A DNA stretch of 24,769 nucleotides, taken from positions 1 through 24,769 of the forward strand of contig JBDHXF010000053.1 in assembly GCA_039810585.1 (NCBI GenBank), in the 5' to 3' direction. A program made the position numbers and the translations under genes. The stretch is from JBBATK01 sp039810585. GTDB taxonomy: Bacteria; Bacteroidota; Ignavibacteria; Kapaibacteriales; NICIL-2. Below, piece by piece: positions 1 to 7,726 of the stretch (the first letter of the stretch is position 1; the number at the start of each line of letters is the position of its first letter). The notes beneath the pieces are model-generated. The model saw nothing but the letters and a program-made list of their open reading frames with translations, did not search any database and was not told the DNA's origin.

Positions 1-606
1 CTTATTGCTCACCTGGCGGGAAATCTGCTTATATATGCCGGTCCTGCGTCTTTCAACAAGTATGCTCAGGGTCTGCGCGATTTAGGAGCGCTGCTCTGGA
101 TCATGCGAATCGGAATGATTGTGGCTTTTGCGGCACATATTGTGCTCACCATCCGTCTCAAAATGCGGAATGCGGCGGCTCGGCCGCAGGGATACACCGC
201 TTTGCAAGCTCAAAATTCAACCATGTACTCTCGTTCTATGGTGTTGAGTGGTTTGACTATCCTCACTTTCGTTCTGTTCCATCTTCTGCATTTTACCTGG
301 GGTAAAATTCAACCGGAATTTGCGCATGATACTTGGATGCTGGCAGACGGGCGATTGGTACATAATGCATATACGATGACGGTTGCAGGATTCAAGGTGG
401 TGTGGATAAGCGTGGTGTATATCATTGCCGTCACGGTGGTGTTCCTTCATTTGCTGCATGCTATTCAAAGCGCTTTTCAAACATTAGGGTTCAATCACCC
501 GCGGTATCGACCCTTAGTGATGAAGATCAGTTCAGCCTTAGCATTTGTTTTGTGGGCTGGATTCATTTCGATTCCGTTTAGTGTACTGCTCGGACGAGTT
601 CAATAG
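1..606 (+). CDS. sdhC: Succinate dehydrogenase/fumarate reductase cytochrome b subunit (partial, 5' end missing)
   Basis: The reading frame is open from base 1, so the gene begins upstream of the window; the internal ATG at 103 is not the true start. The visible protein starts with LIAHLAGNLLIYAG, typical of the b558-family cytochrome b subunit of Bacteroidota/Chlorobi succinate:quinone oxidoreductase. This integral membrane subunit anchors SdhA and SdhB, carries heme b and passes electrons to or from (mena)quinone. At least three further hydrophobic helices follow, with His residues in or beside them (FHLLHFTW, FLHLLHA) that are candidate heme ligands. It lies 16 bases ahead of sdhA in the same operon. 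The order C-A-B with a single large membrane subunit fits a type B enzyme. Whether the complex runs as dehydrogenase or fumarate reductase cannot be told from sequence. Confidence 0.93.
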   Translation, partial: LIAHLAGNLLIYAGPASFNKYAQGLRDLGALLWIMRIGMIVAFAAHIVLTIRLKMRNAAARPQGYTALQAQNSTMYSRSMVLSGLTILTFVLFHLLHFTWGKIQPEFAHDTWMLADGRLVHNAYTMTVAGFKVVWISVVYIIAVTVVFLHLLHAIQSAFQTLGFNHPRYRPLVMKISSALAFVLWAGFISIPFSVLLGRVQ

Positions 607-622
607 AAGAGGGAAAGAGACT

Positions 623-2536
623 ATGAAGCTTGATTCAAAAATTCCAACAGGCCCAATACAAGAGAAGTGGGATCGGCATCGCCAGGAAATCAAACTGGTT
701 AATCCGGCAAACAAAAGAAAGTACAAAGTCATCGTGGTTGGTACAGGGTTGGCCGGATCGTCGGCAGCTGCCACACTTGCTGAGCTAGGCTATCACGTGG
801 AAGCGTTTACGTTTCATGACAGCCCCCGACGTGCGCATTCCATTGCTGCTCAAGGTGGGATCAACGCGGCTAAGAATTACCAGAATGACGGTGACAGCAT
901 CTATCGACTCTTTTACGATACGGTAAAAGGTGGAGACTTCCGTGCTCGTGAAGCAAACGTGTATCGTTTGTCGCAAGTGAGCGTCAACATTATCGATCAA
1001 TGTGTGGCTCAAGGCGTGCCTTTCGCGCGCGAATACGGCGGACTGCTTGACAATCGCTCGTTTGGTGGAGCTCAAGTGTCGCGGACGTTCTATGCTCGTG
1101 GCCAAACAGGTCAGCAACTACTCATTGGCGCTTACCAGGCTTTGATGAAAAATGTGGGGCAGGGCAAAGCGAAGTTGTGGACCCGGGAAGAAATGCTCGA
1201 TGTGGTACTTGTCGATGGACACGCAAAAGGGATCATTTCACGCAATTTGGTGACCGGAGCCATTACCAGGCACGCCGCCGACGCAGTGATCCTTGCCACC
1301 GGTGGTTATGGTAACGTTTTTTACTTGTCTACCAATGCCAAGAATTGCAACGTGACCGCGACCTATCGCGCATACAAGAAGGGCGCTGCGTTTGCAAATC
1401 CGTGCTATACACAGATCCACCCAACCTGCATTCCTGTTAGCGGAGATCATCAATCAAAGCTGACCCTGATGTCTGAGTCACTTCGCAATGACGGTCGTAT
1501 TTGGGTGCCAAAATCCAAGGGTGACACGCGCAAACCGGGAGAGATACCGGAAGACGAGCGTGACTACTATCTCGAACGCAAATACCCAAGTTTCGGCAAC
1601 CTATCGCCTCGCGACATCGCTTCACGTGCAGCGAAACAAGTGTGCGATGAAGGTCGTGGCGTTGGACCGGGTGGTCTCGGCGTGTATCTCGATTTCGCTG
1701 ATGCGATAAAGCGACTCGGCAAAGAGGTGGTAGAAGCACGCTACGGGAATTTGTTTGAAATGTACCAGCGGATTACGGATGAGAACCCCTACGAAGTGCC
1801 GATGAGAATTTATCCTGCCGTGCACTATACAATGGGCGGCTTATGGGTTGATTACAATCTTATGAGTAGTATTCCAGGTTTGCACGTGTTAGGTGAAGCG
1901 AACTTTTCGGATCACGGTGCGAATCGTTTGGGAGCCAGTGCGTTGATGCAAGGCCTTGCCGACGGATACTTTGTGATTCCCTATACGATCGGACACTACT
2001 TTGCCTCCAATCCGGGAGCTCGCCCAAGTACTGACCATCCGGCTTTTGCCGAAGTTGAGAAAGCAGTTCAGGATAAACTCAGCAAACTTCTGAATGTAAA
2101 AGGTCAACGCAGTGTCACATCCTTCCATCGTGAGTTAGGGAAGATCATGTGGGACTATTGCGGTATGTCTCGCACGGCGGAAGGACTTCAAAAGGCACTC
2201 GAACTGATCCCGCCGCTTCGGGAGGAATTCTGGAAGAATGTTCGTATTCCGGGTTCAGGTGAAGAGCTCAATCAGAACTTGGAACATGCCGGACGAGTGG
2301 CGGATTTCTTGGAGTTCGCGGAACTCATGTGTATCGACGCTCTGCATCGCAATGAGTCATGCGGTGGACACTTCCGTGAGGAATTTCAGACACCCGACGG
2401 CGAGGCAAAGCGCAATGATGATGAATACACCTATGTTGCTGCGTGGGAGTTTCAAGGTGATGGCGCGGCTCCACAGCTCCACAAGGAAAGTCTTGAATTT
2501 GAAAACGTCCATCTTGCTGTTCGGAGTTACAAGTAA
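623..2536 (+). CDS. sdhA: Succinate dehydrogenase/fumarate reductase flavoprotein subunit
   Basis: This 637-residue FAD subunit oxidises succinate to fumarate, or the reverse, on the cytoplasmic side of the membrane. The dinucleotide-binding loop GTGLAG is at residues 40-45. His72, in AHSIAAQGG, matches the His that holds FAD covalently. Active-site residues known from the family are present: His266 (HPT), Arg330 (SPRDIASR), His401 (HYTMGG) and Arg435 (GANRLG). The length suits the longer Bacteroidota form. I chose the ATG at 623 because a purine-rich site (GAGGGAAAGAGA) lies just upstream and the protein then starts with the usual lysine-rich lead-in. An in-frame ATG at 545 would overlap sdhC by more than 60 bases and is unlikely. 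The gene sits between sdhC and sdhB in one operon. Confidence 0.97.
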   Translation: MKLDSKIPTGPIQEKWDRHRQEIKLVNPANKRKYKVIVVGTGLAGSSAAATLAELGYHVEAFTFHDSPRRAHSIAAQGGINAAKNYQNDGDSIYRLFYDTVKGGDFRAREANVYRLSQVSVNIIDQCVAQGVPFAREYGGLLDNRSFGGAQVSRTFYARGQTGQQLLIGAYQALMKNVGQGKAKLWTREEMLDVVLVDGHAKGIISRNLVTGAITRHAADAVILATGGYGNVFYLSTNAKNCNVTATYRAYKKGAAFANPCYTQIHPTCIPVSGDHQSKLTLMSESLRNDGRIWVPKSKGDTRKPGEIPEDERDYYLERKYPSFGNLSPRDIASRAAKQVCDEGRGVGPGGLGVYLDFADAIKRLGKEVVEARYGNLFEMYQRITDENPYEVPMRIYPAVHYTMGGLWVDYNLMSSIPGLHVLGEANFSDHGANRLGASALMQGLADGYFVIPYTIGHYFASNPGARPSTDHPAFAEVEKAVQDKLSKLLNVKGQRSVTSFHRELGKIMWDYCGMSRTAEGLQKALELIPPLREEFWKNVRIPGSGEELNQNLEHAGRVADFLEFAELMCIDALHRNESCGGHFREEFQTPDGEAKRNDDEYTYVAAWEFQGDGAAPQLHKESLEFENVHLAVRSYK

Positions 2537-2604
2537 ACAGCAGCGTTAGTACAGAGTAGTGAAGTTCTGTTAGGTTAGACCAATGCTCATTGAAGGAAAA
2601 GGCT

Positions 2605-3357
2605 ATGAAGTTGAAGCTTAATATTTGGAGACAAAAACACACAGGCGCAAAAGGCGGAATGGTTGCTTATGATCTGGATCATGTGAGTCCGGACATGAGT
2701 TTCCTTGAGATGCTCGATGTGTTAAACGAAAAACTCATCGAGCGTGGTGAGGAACCCGTTGCGTTTGAGCACGACTGTCGCGAGGGTATTTGCGGATGCT
2801 GCGGCATGATGATAAATGGTATGGCACACGGTCCGGAAAAACTGACCACTACCTGTCAGCTTCACATGCGGAAGTTCAGCGATGGTGATGAAATCACCAT
2901 TGAACCATGGCGCGCAAAAGCATTCCCTGTCATTCGCGACCTCGTGGTCGATCGCTCTGCCTTTGATACGATTATTGCATCGGGTGGATTCGTGTCGGTC
3001 AACACCGGCGGTGTGCCGGACGCCAACGCAATTCCGGTTCCAAAAGAAAAGGCAGATATGGCCTTCGATGCTGCGGCATGTATCGGATGCGCAGCATGTG
3101 TAGCGGCATGTCCCAATGCGTCTGCTATGCTGTTCACTTCTGCAAAAGTGATGCACCTGGCAAACTTGCCTCAAGGACAAGCTGAACGACAACGCAGAGT
3201 GCTCAGCATGGTTACAACTATGGATGAGCTTGGCTTTGGTGGATGCACCAATCATTACGAATGTGAAGCAGCTTGCCCGAAGGGCATCAGTGTTGAGAAC
3301 ATCGCGAAGATGAATAAGGACTTGCTCTCGGCATCACTACTGCACCGCGATTCCTAA
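2605..3357 (+). CDS. sdhB: Succinate dehydrogenase/fumarate reductase iron-sulfur subunit
   Basis: This 250-residue electron-transfer subunit links the flavin of SdhA to the quinone site of SdhC. The N-terminal ferredoxin-like domain has the [2Fe-2S] ligands Cys58, Cys63, Cys66 and Cys84 (CREGICGCC...TTTC), with an extra Cys65 where many homologues have Ser. The C-terminal domain has CIGCAACVAACP at 159-170 and CTNHYECEAACPK at 214-226, giving the Cys sets for the [4Fe-4S] and [3Fe-4S] clusters. The ATG at 2605 is preferred because GAAGGAAAAGG lies just upstream. A TTG at 2590 is in frame but has no comparable site. It is the last gene of the sdh operon, 68 bases after sdhA and followed by a strong terminator. 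Confidence 0.97.
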   Translation: MKLKLNIWRQKHTGAKGGMVAYDLDHVSPDMSFLEMLDVLNEKLIERGEEPVAFEHDCREGICGCCGMMINGMAHGPEKLTTTCQLHMRKFSDGDEITIEPWRAKAFPVIRDLVVDRSAFDTIIASGGFVSVNTGGVPDANAIPVPKEKADMAFDAAACIGCAACVAACPNASAMLFTSAKVMHLANLPQGQAERQRRVLSMVTTMDELGFGGCTNHYECEAACPKGISVENIAKMNKDLLSASLLHRDS

Positions 3358-3407
3358 GGCATTGCCGGTTCGTTCACGGTGCATCTATGAGAAGAAGCTT
3401 TTTTTAT

Positions 3408-3438
3408 AGGCAATGCTGACGCATTGCCTTTTTTTTTT
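3408..3438 (+). terminator. Rho-independent terminator of the sdh operon
   Basis: A perfect 9-bp stem, AGGCAATGC / GCATTGCCT, with the loop TGAC, is followed by ten T residues (3429-3438). It begins 50 bases after the sdhB stop codon. An extra copy of GGCATTGCC at 3358-3366, just after the stop, could pair with the left arm of this hairpin. Confidence 0.92.
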
Positions 3439-3491
3439 AAGGTCACACTTCCTGCCGACTCGAGACAATCACCACTTTTTACAGGGGATCT

Positions 3492-5534
3492 ATGAAAAAC
3501 TCACCATGCCAACTGAGTTCTGTTCTACGAAGTAGAATATTGATAATAACCACCGTTATACTGCTGGTACTCATGGCTAAGTCGCTGAAGACCCAGCCAC
3601 TGGATTGGCAAGGTAACGTCGGCCCATATGACGGCGCCATTAATGCAGCTGCTGCCCGATGGCCATCGTTGTATCTGGGAGGTAGCTACGGATTGCTCTC
3701 CAGCACTGATGCCGGAGCGCACTGGAACTTTCAACCGATGAGTCATTCCAGTGTTCAATCGATAACCCTACTGGGTGACACACTTGTGGTTTGCAGTACC
3801 GGAGGAGGTGTGCAATTGTCGACCGATAAAGGATTGAGTTGGTCCTCTCGAAATGTCGGCATGGGGAGTTTAGTGGCATGGACCTTTACCGCCGTTGGAT
3901 CACAATGGTACTGCGGGTCGTCCGGAGGCGTGTACACAAGCTCTAATCACGGATTGCAATGGCAAGCAGACACCGCCGGCTGCGGTGTCACCACTGTCAA
4001 TGCTATTCTTCAACTCGATTCAATTCTCATTCTGGGCACCACGACTGGTATTTACCGTCGCGGTGTGTCGGGACAATGGCAGAAGAGCGACAGTGGGTTC
4101 TCAACCCCAGTGATTAAGTGTTTGGCTGCTCAAAATCATGTACTGTATTTAGGTGGCAACGGCGGCGTGTATGTATCAACCGATGCAGGATTATCATGGA
4201 CGCAACGGGGGATCGAGCTTGCTTCGATGTCCGTTCGCGCTCTTCAGTCAAACTCTAATTTTCTGTATGCTACGACCAATCACGGAGTCTGGAAAAGTAG
4301 TAATGGTGGACTGAGCTGGCTTGCTATTCCTTTGAGTACAACCGATTCCAATTGCACAGCACTGGCGGTTGAGGGCTCGAACTGTATTGCTGGAACCATT
4401 GCCAATGGCGCTTTCGTGTCATCCAATGGTGGTACCAGTTGGGTCCATCTCAATGCAGCAGCCAGTGTTTGCCGAGCCATACTCTCTACAGCCAACGTCA
4501 GCTATTGTTCAAGTTTTAATGGTGTATGGCTCTCGACTGACCAGGGGCTGACGTGGAACCTTAGTAGTCTGAACGGACGAAGTGTCATTGCCTTTGCAGC
4601 ATCGAAGGGAACTGTCTTTGCTGCAACACCTTCCAATGGAGTGTTTCGCTCGCTCGATAACGGGCTACAGTGGACTCAAAACAATGCGGGCTTGGCAGAC
4701 ACGAGTGTACGATCAATGGTTGCTGACTCACTTGGCGCAATCGTTGGAACCCGCAGCGGCGTTTATCTGTCGACAAATGACGGTGCTTCTTGGGAGAAAC
4801 GGAATACGGGAATTGAAACGCTGACGATATCGGCACTCACCCGATACGGATATACGATCGTAGCAGGCACCAGCACGATGGGTGTATATCGAAGCACAGA
4901 CAACGGTATAAGCTGGGAACATTCTGACTTGTCCGGCGCGGACAGTTCTGTTCTCAGTGTTGTTCATGATGGTTCGGTGTATGTGATGAGCACCACTGCA
5001 AGAATGTATAGAAGCGTTGATGGGTTGCACTGGCTCTCTGTGCCTTTTACACCCAAAGGTAGCATTGCGCGTTCTCTGCACGCGGCCAATGGTGTGCTTT
5101 ATCTTGCAGTCGATTCAGCCGGTGTTTGGCAAAGCTCGGATCATGGACAAACCTGGTCGTCGTGCGGACTAGCTGATCAGTCTATCTATGCGCTGACGCA
5201 TGACACGTCATTCGTCTATGCTGCGTCTAACGGTGGTGGTGTATTTAGGGCTCGTCGAGACGGTAGTGCAGATGTCTTGTATTCGAGTGCAGTTCAGACC
5301 CGGCCTGACGTCAGTGTCTACCAACGATCTTCAACGCTCGTCGTTGAGTCAAGACGAAGGGAGTTTGACGTCGTCGAGCTCTATGATGTGGTAGGACATC
5401 TGCTTGTTACACAGCGTTGTGAACCACGATACTCAACAGAGATCGACCTTGGTGTATTGACCCCAGGTAGCTACATTGTACGCGTTCTCATGCATTCCTC
5501 GGTTCTGTCGTGTATTACACTAGCGATCGAGTAG
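3492..5534 (+). CDS. Secreted Asp-box beta-propeller protein with T9SS C-terminal sorting domain
   Basis: This 680-residue protein is built almost entirely from Asp-box (BNR/Ycf48-like) repeats of about 40 residues. Each repeat ends in a form of S-T-D-x-G-x-x-W; I count about 13, of which 11 are clean (e.g. LSTDKGLSW, VSTDAGLSW, RSTDNGISW) and two are degenerate (near 190 and 515). Residues 15-29 form a hydrophobic signal segment. The last 80 residues or so (VELYDVVGHLLVTQ... GSYIVRVLM) have the pattern of a type A T9SS sorting domain, so the protein is probably exported and attached to the surface. The start is supported by AGGGGA, five bases upstream. It follows the sdh terminator and therefore has its own promoter. 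It converges with another Asp-box gene 21 bases away. Such propellers can bind glycans or serve as scaffolds; the ligand cannot be told from sequence. Confidence 0.85.
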   Translation: MKNSPCQLSSVLRSRILIITTVILLVLMAKSLKTQPLDWQGNVGPYDGAINAAAARWPSLYLGGSYGLLSSTDAGAHWNFQPMSHSSVQSITLLGDTLVVCSTGGGVQLSTDKGLSWSSRNVGMGSLVAWTFTAVGSQWYCGSSGGVYTSSNHGLQWQADTAGCGVTTVNAILQLDSILILGTTTGIYRRGVSGQWQKSDSGFSTPVIKCLAAQNHVLYLGGNGGVYVSTDAGLSWTQRGIELASMSVRALQSNSNFLYATTNHGVWKSSNGGLSWLAIPLSTTDSNCTALAVEGSNCIAGTIANGAFVSSNGGTSWVHLNAAASVCRAILSTANVSYCSSFNGVWLSTDQGLTWNLSSLNGRSVIAFAASKGTVFAATPSNGVFRSLDNGLQWTQNNAGLADTSVRSMVADSLGAIVGTRSGVYLSTNDGASWEKRNTGIETLTISALTRYGYTIVAGTSTMGVYRSTDNGISWEHSDLSGADSSVLSVVHDGSVYVMSTTARMYRSVDGLHWLSVPFTPKGSIARSLHAANGVLYLAVDSAGVWQSSDHGQTWSSCGLADQSIYALTHDTSFVYAASNGGGVFRARRDGSADVLYSSAVQTRPDVSVYQRSSTLVVESRRREFDVVELYDVVGHLLVTQRCEPRYSTEIDLGVLTPGSYIVRVLMHSSVLSCITLAIE

Positions 5535-5537
5535 ATG

Positions 5538-5550
5538 GACGATAATCGTC
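5538..5550. repeat. 13-bp palindrome between convergent genes
   Basis: GACGAT-A-ATCGTC forms a perfect 6-bp inverted repeat in the 21-base gap between two convergent Asp-box genes. It has no T-run on either side, so it is at best a weak bidirectional transcription stop. Confidence 0.4.
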
Positions 5551-5555
5551 AGGAC

Positions 5556-6806
5556 CTAGTGAGATACTCGAACTAAACGAACGGAATGACCTCCTCGAGG
5601 ACTCTCTGATCGCGCTATGTACACGCCTGAAGTACAGATGTCTCCGGCGTCGCTTCGGCCGTCCCATGTCACTTCTACGGTGCTCAAACTCTTTGGCTGA
5701 GCTACGAGATGACGAATCGGAATACCCTGCACAGAGTAGATAACAACCTCCGGCGAGCTCATATCATTGGGTAGCTGTATTTGGGTGTAGGTATCAAAAG
5801 GGTTGGGAAATGCGAGAGAGGGAATTCCGCTCGTCGCAACTGGCTCAGTTGGAGCGTCAGCAATAATTTGTTGCAAATCACGATAGAACATTCCGCCACC
5901 GGCTGTTCCAACAAAGAGAGTCGTGTTGGTTGATGCAAAGGCACGAACATCTGTAAAGACCAAACCTTGGTTTGCATCATACCAGTTTTCACCATTATCG
6001 TACGTTTTGTACACGCCACCGCCGTCCGTGCCGACGAACACAATGTCGTTACTGACAGTCATTGCATTGATAGTACGATTGGCAAGTCCGGTATTCTTTG
6101 CGTGCCACGTTAGGCCACCGTCAGTCGAAACAAACGCACCTTCTGTGGATCCGGCAACGATCACTGTCCCATTCAGGCCAAAGCAACTAATCGACGTTGC
6201 TGCCGGTCCAATATCCGTTGCTACCGGAAGCCAATCAACGCCCTGATCGGTCGAAACGAAGACACCGGATTGTGTTGCCGCCAAAATATTTCCGTTCATC
6301 GCCGCAACAGCGTTGACAAGTACCGAGGGAAGACTGCTACCGGCAACCAGCCAGCTCGTTCCGTTGTCCTTTGACACATAAACACCGGTTGCTGTTCCCG
6401 CAACGAGAAGAGAATTATTCGAGGCTAACGAGGTCACTCGGGTTTCCGTTAGTCCATTGTTAATCGCGGTCCACGTGCTGCCGTCGTTGTTTGTCACGAA
6501 TACTCCACCCCCAAAGGTTCCGGCATACATTGAACTTCCATTGCCGGCTACGGCAAACGCGCGAAGATTTTGCAAGCCATTGTTGGATTCGTTGAGACTG
6601 AGGCCATTATCTTTTGATACAAACACTCCGTTGGTACTTGTACCCGCAAAGATGATGCTTCCGTTGAGAGCCAATGACTTTATTGTCAATCCACTGATCG
6701 AACAATTGGACTGCTTCCATTGCGCATTGGCATTGTGCATTCCGACGAGCATGAATGCCAAGATGAGGAAACGAATGGCAGTTCGTTGAAGGTTGATGGT
6801 TGACAT
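5556..6806 (-). CDS. Secreted Asp-box beta-propeller protein with T9SS C-terminal sorting domain (short paralogue)
   Basis: This 416-residue protein starts with a clear signal peptide: a basic lead (RTAIR), a hydrophobic core (FLILAFMLVG) and likely cleavage after NANA, before QWKQ. Six Asp-box repeats of about 42 residues follow, such as SKDNGTSW, STDQGVDW, STDGGLTW and TYDNGENW. The end has the T9SS sorting pattern: FPNPFDTYTQIQL, VVIYSVQGIPIR, TSGVYIAR. The ATG at 6806 is preferred because CAGGAA lies 7-8 bases upstream and the signal peptide then begins normally; an in-frame ATG 19 codons earlier lacks these features. It resembles the facing gene at 3492-5534 and is probably an old paralogue. 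A TAnnTTTG-like element lies about 110 bases upstream (6916-6923). Its ligand or role is unknown. Confidence 0.87.
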   Translation of the reverse strand: MSTINLQRTAIRFLILAFMLVGMHNANAQWKQSNCSISGLTIKSLALNGSIIFAGTSTNGVFVSKDNGLSLNESNNGLQNLRAFAVAGNGSSMYAGTFGGGVFVTNNDGSTWTAINNGLTETRVTSLASNNSLLVAGTATGVYVSKDNGTSWLVAGSSLPSVLVNAVAAMNGNILAATQSGVFVSTDQGVDWLPVATDIGPAATSISCFGLNGTVIVAGSTEGAFVSTDGGLTWHAKNTGLANRTINAMTVSNDIVFVGTDGGGVYKTYDNGENWYDANQGLVFTDVRAFASTNTTLFVGTAGGGMFYRDLQQIIADAPTEPVATSGIPSLAFPNPFDTYTQIQLPNDMSSPEVVIYSVQGIPIRHLVAQPKSLSTVEVTWDGRSDAGDICTSGVYIARSESPRGGHSVRLVRVSH

Positions 6807-6915
6807 AGTGTATTCCTGATCTTGTGTTACAAGTCGCAAAAAGCTAAAAGCCGCATATCGCACGATTCGAATGACATCTCATCCGTCTCATGTTCCACAG
6901 TGTTCGTGTGTGAAC

Positions 6916-6923
6916 CAAAGATA
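6916..6923 (-). promoter_or_regulatory. Possible Bacteroidota -7 promoter element
   Basis: On the - strand the sequence reads TATCTTTG, a perfect match to the TAnnTTTG element of the primary sigma factor of Bacteroidota. No good TTTG is found 19-21 bases upstream, and the transcript leader would be about 100 bases, so this is only a candidate promoter for the Asp-box gene at 6806. Confidence 0.3.
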
Positions 6924-7059
6924 GACCGATGGGAAAAAGCAATGCACTCCGTAGAAATACCGAACCTCTGGGCATACATGATGATTTCAAGGAGTGTAGC
7001 ACCGAAAAACTACGGATCCCGCCGGTCTGAGTGTTGGACGCGTGCTGAGAAAAACCTTG

Positions 7060-7725
7060 TTATCGCCCGAGCATTGGTACTAATGTTCCCGTGACGCCAC
7101 GCATGTCATCGCTACTCAAGGCTACGATGAGCTCTGCGCATTCGCGAAGATCAACCCAATGCTTCTCCTGACCCTCGCTTGCCCATTCACGGTTTGCCTT
7201 GGTGTTGAGAATTCCCGGAATGACAACGTTGACACGCATACCTGATGCGCGGGTTTCTTCAGCGGCGGACAGGCAAAGCGAAATGACAGCCGCTTTCGAC
7301 GCTGCATAGGCTCCCTTAAACCCTGTCGCTTGCACAGCTGCTTGCGCGCCAATGGCCACAAAACTGCCTGCTGTCTGCTTCAGGATTGGGATACTATGAC
7401 TCAAGGCGTTAAACGTGCTCAGCGTGTTAAGTGCATACATATGCTCCATGATGCTGAGATCGTCGTCCTCAATAGCCTTTCCGGCTTGAATACCGCCAAC
7501 CAGGTGAATGAATGCGTTGAAGACCGGGAGTGAAGCTATTACTTGAGCAAGGGCTTGAGGGTTCCCAACATCGCAGGTCCATTCACGGTACCGTTCGTCG
7601 GAGGGTATTGATGATGAACCTGGTCGACGAACCAAACCATGCACCGACCAACCGTGATGTCGAAACGTCTGGATTACGCTGGTTGCCAGCTCTCCGGCTG
7701 CTCCGGTTACGACCGCTGTCTTCAT
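7060..7725 (-). CDS. Short-chain dehydrogenase/reductase, dihydropteridine reductase-like
   Basis: This 221-residue Rossmann-fold oxidoreductase opens with the nucleotide-binding signature VVTGAAGELA (residues 5-14). It keeps the structural Asn100 (ALNTLS) and the catalytic Tyr140 and Lys144 (YAASK). The catalytic Ser expected 13 residues before the Tyr is Ala127 (VAIGAQAAVQ). Together with HLVGG near 74-78 this resembles quinonoid dihydropteridine reductase, which also works without that Ser, so a pterin or quinonoid substrate is possible but unproven. The start at 7725 is set by the Rossmann motif. It lies one base after the stop codon of the upstream protease gene (TAA-G-ATG), so the two are probably translationally coupled. 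No clear terminator was seen after it. Confidence 0.82.
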   Translation of the reverse strand: MKTAVVTGAAGELATSVIQTFRHHGWSVHGLVRRPGSSSIPSDERYREWTCDVGNPQALAQVIASLPVFNAFIHLVGGIQAGKAIEDDDLSIMEHMYALNTLSTFNALSHSIPILKQTAGSFVAIGAQAAVQATGFKGAYAASKAAVISLCLSAAEETRASGMRVNVVIPGILNTKANREWASEGQEKHWVDLRECAELIVALSSDDMRGVTGTLVPMLGR

Positions 7726-7726
7726 C

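Noticed and set aside
545..622. Longer N-terminus for sdhA starting at the ATG at 545
   Set aside because: It lies inside sdhC and gives an N-terminus unlike the family; the ATG at 623 has a good ribosome site.
2722..3255. 177-residue open frame antisense to sdhB
   Set aside because: It has no recognisable domain and lies wholly opposite a well-supported gene.
3492..5534. Sialidase or photosystem assembly role for the Asp-box protein
   Set aside because: Asp-boxes alone do not define an enzyme; there is no sialidase Arg triad or RIP motif, and the T9SS tail points to the cell surface.
6822..7094. 90-residue open frame in the gap between the Asp-box gene and the SDR gene
   Set aside because: It crosses the SDR 3' end, has no ribosome site and has unremarkable composition.
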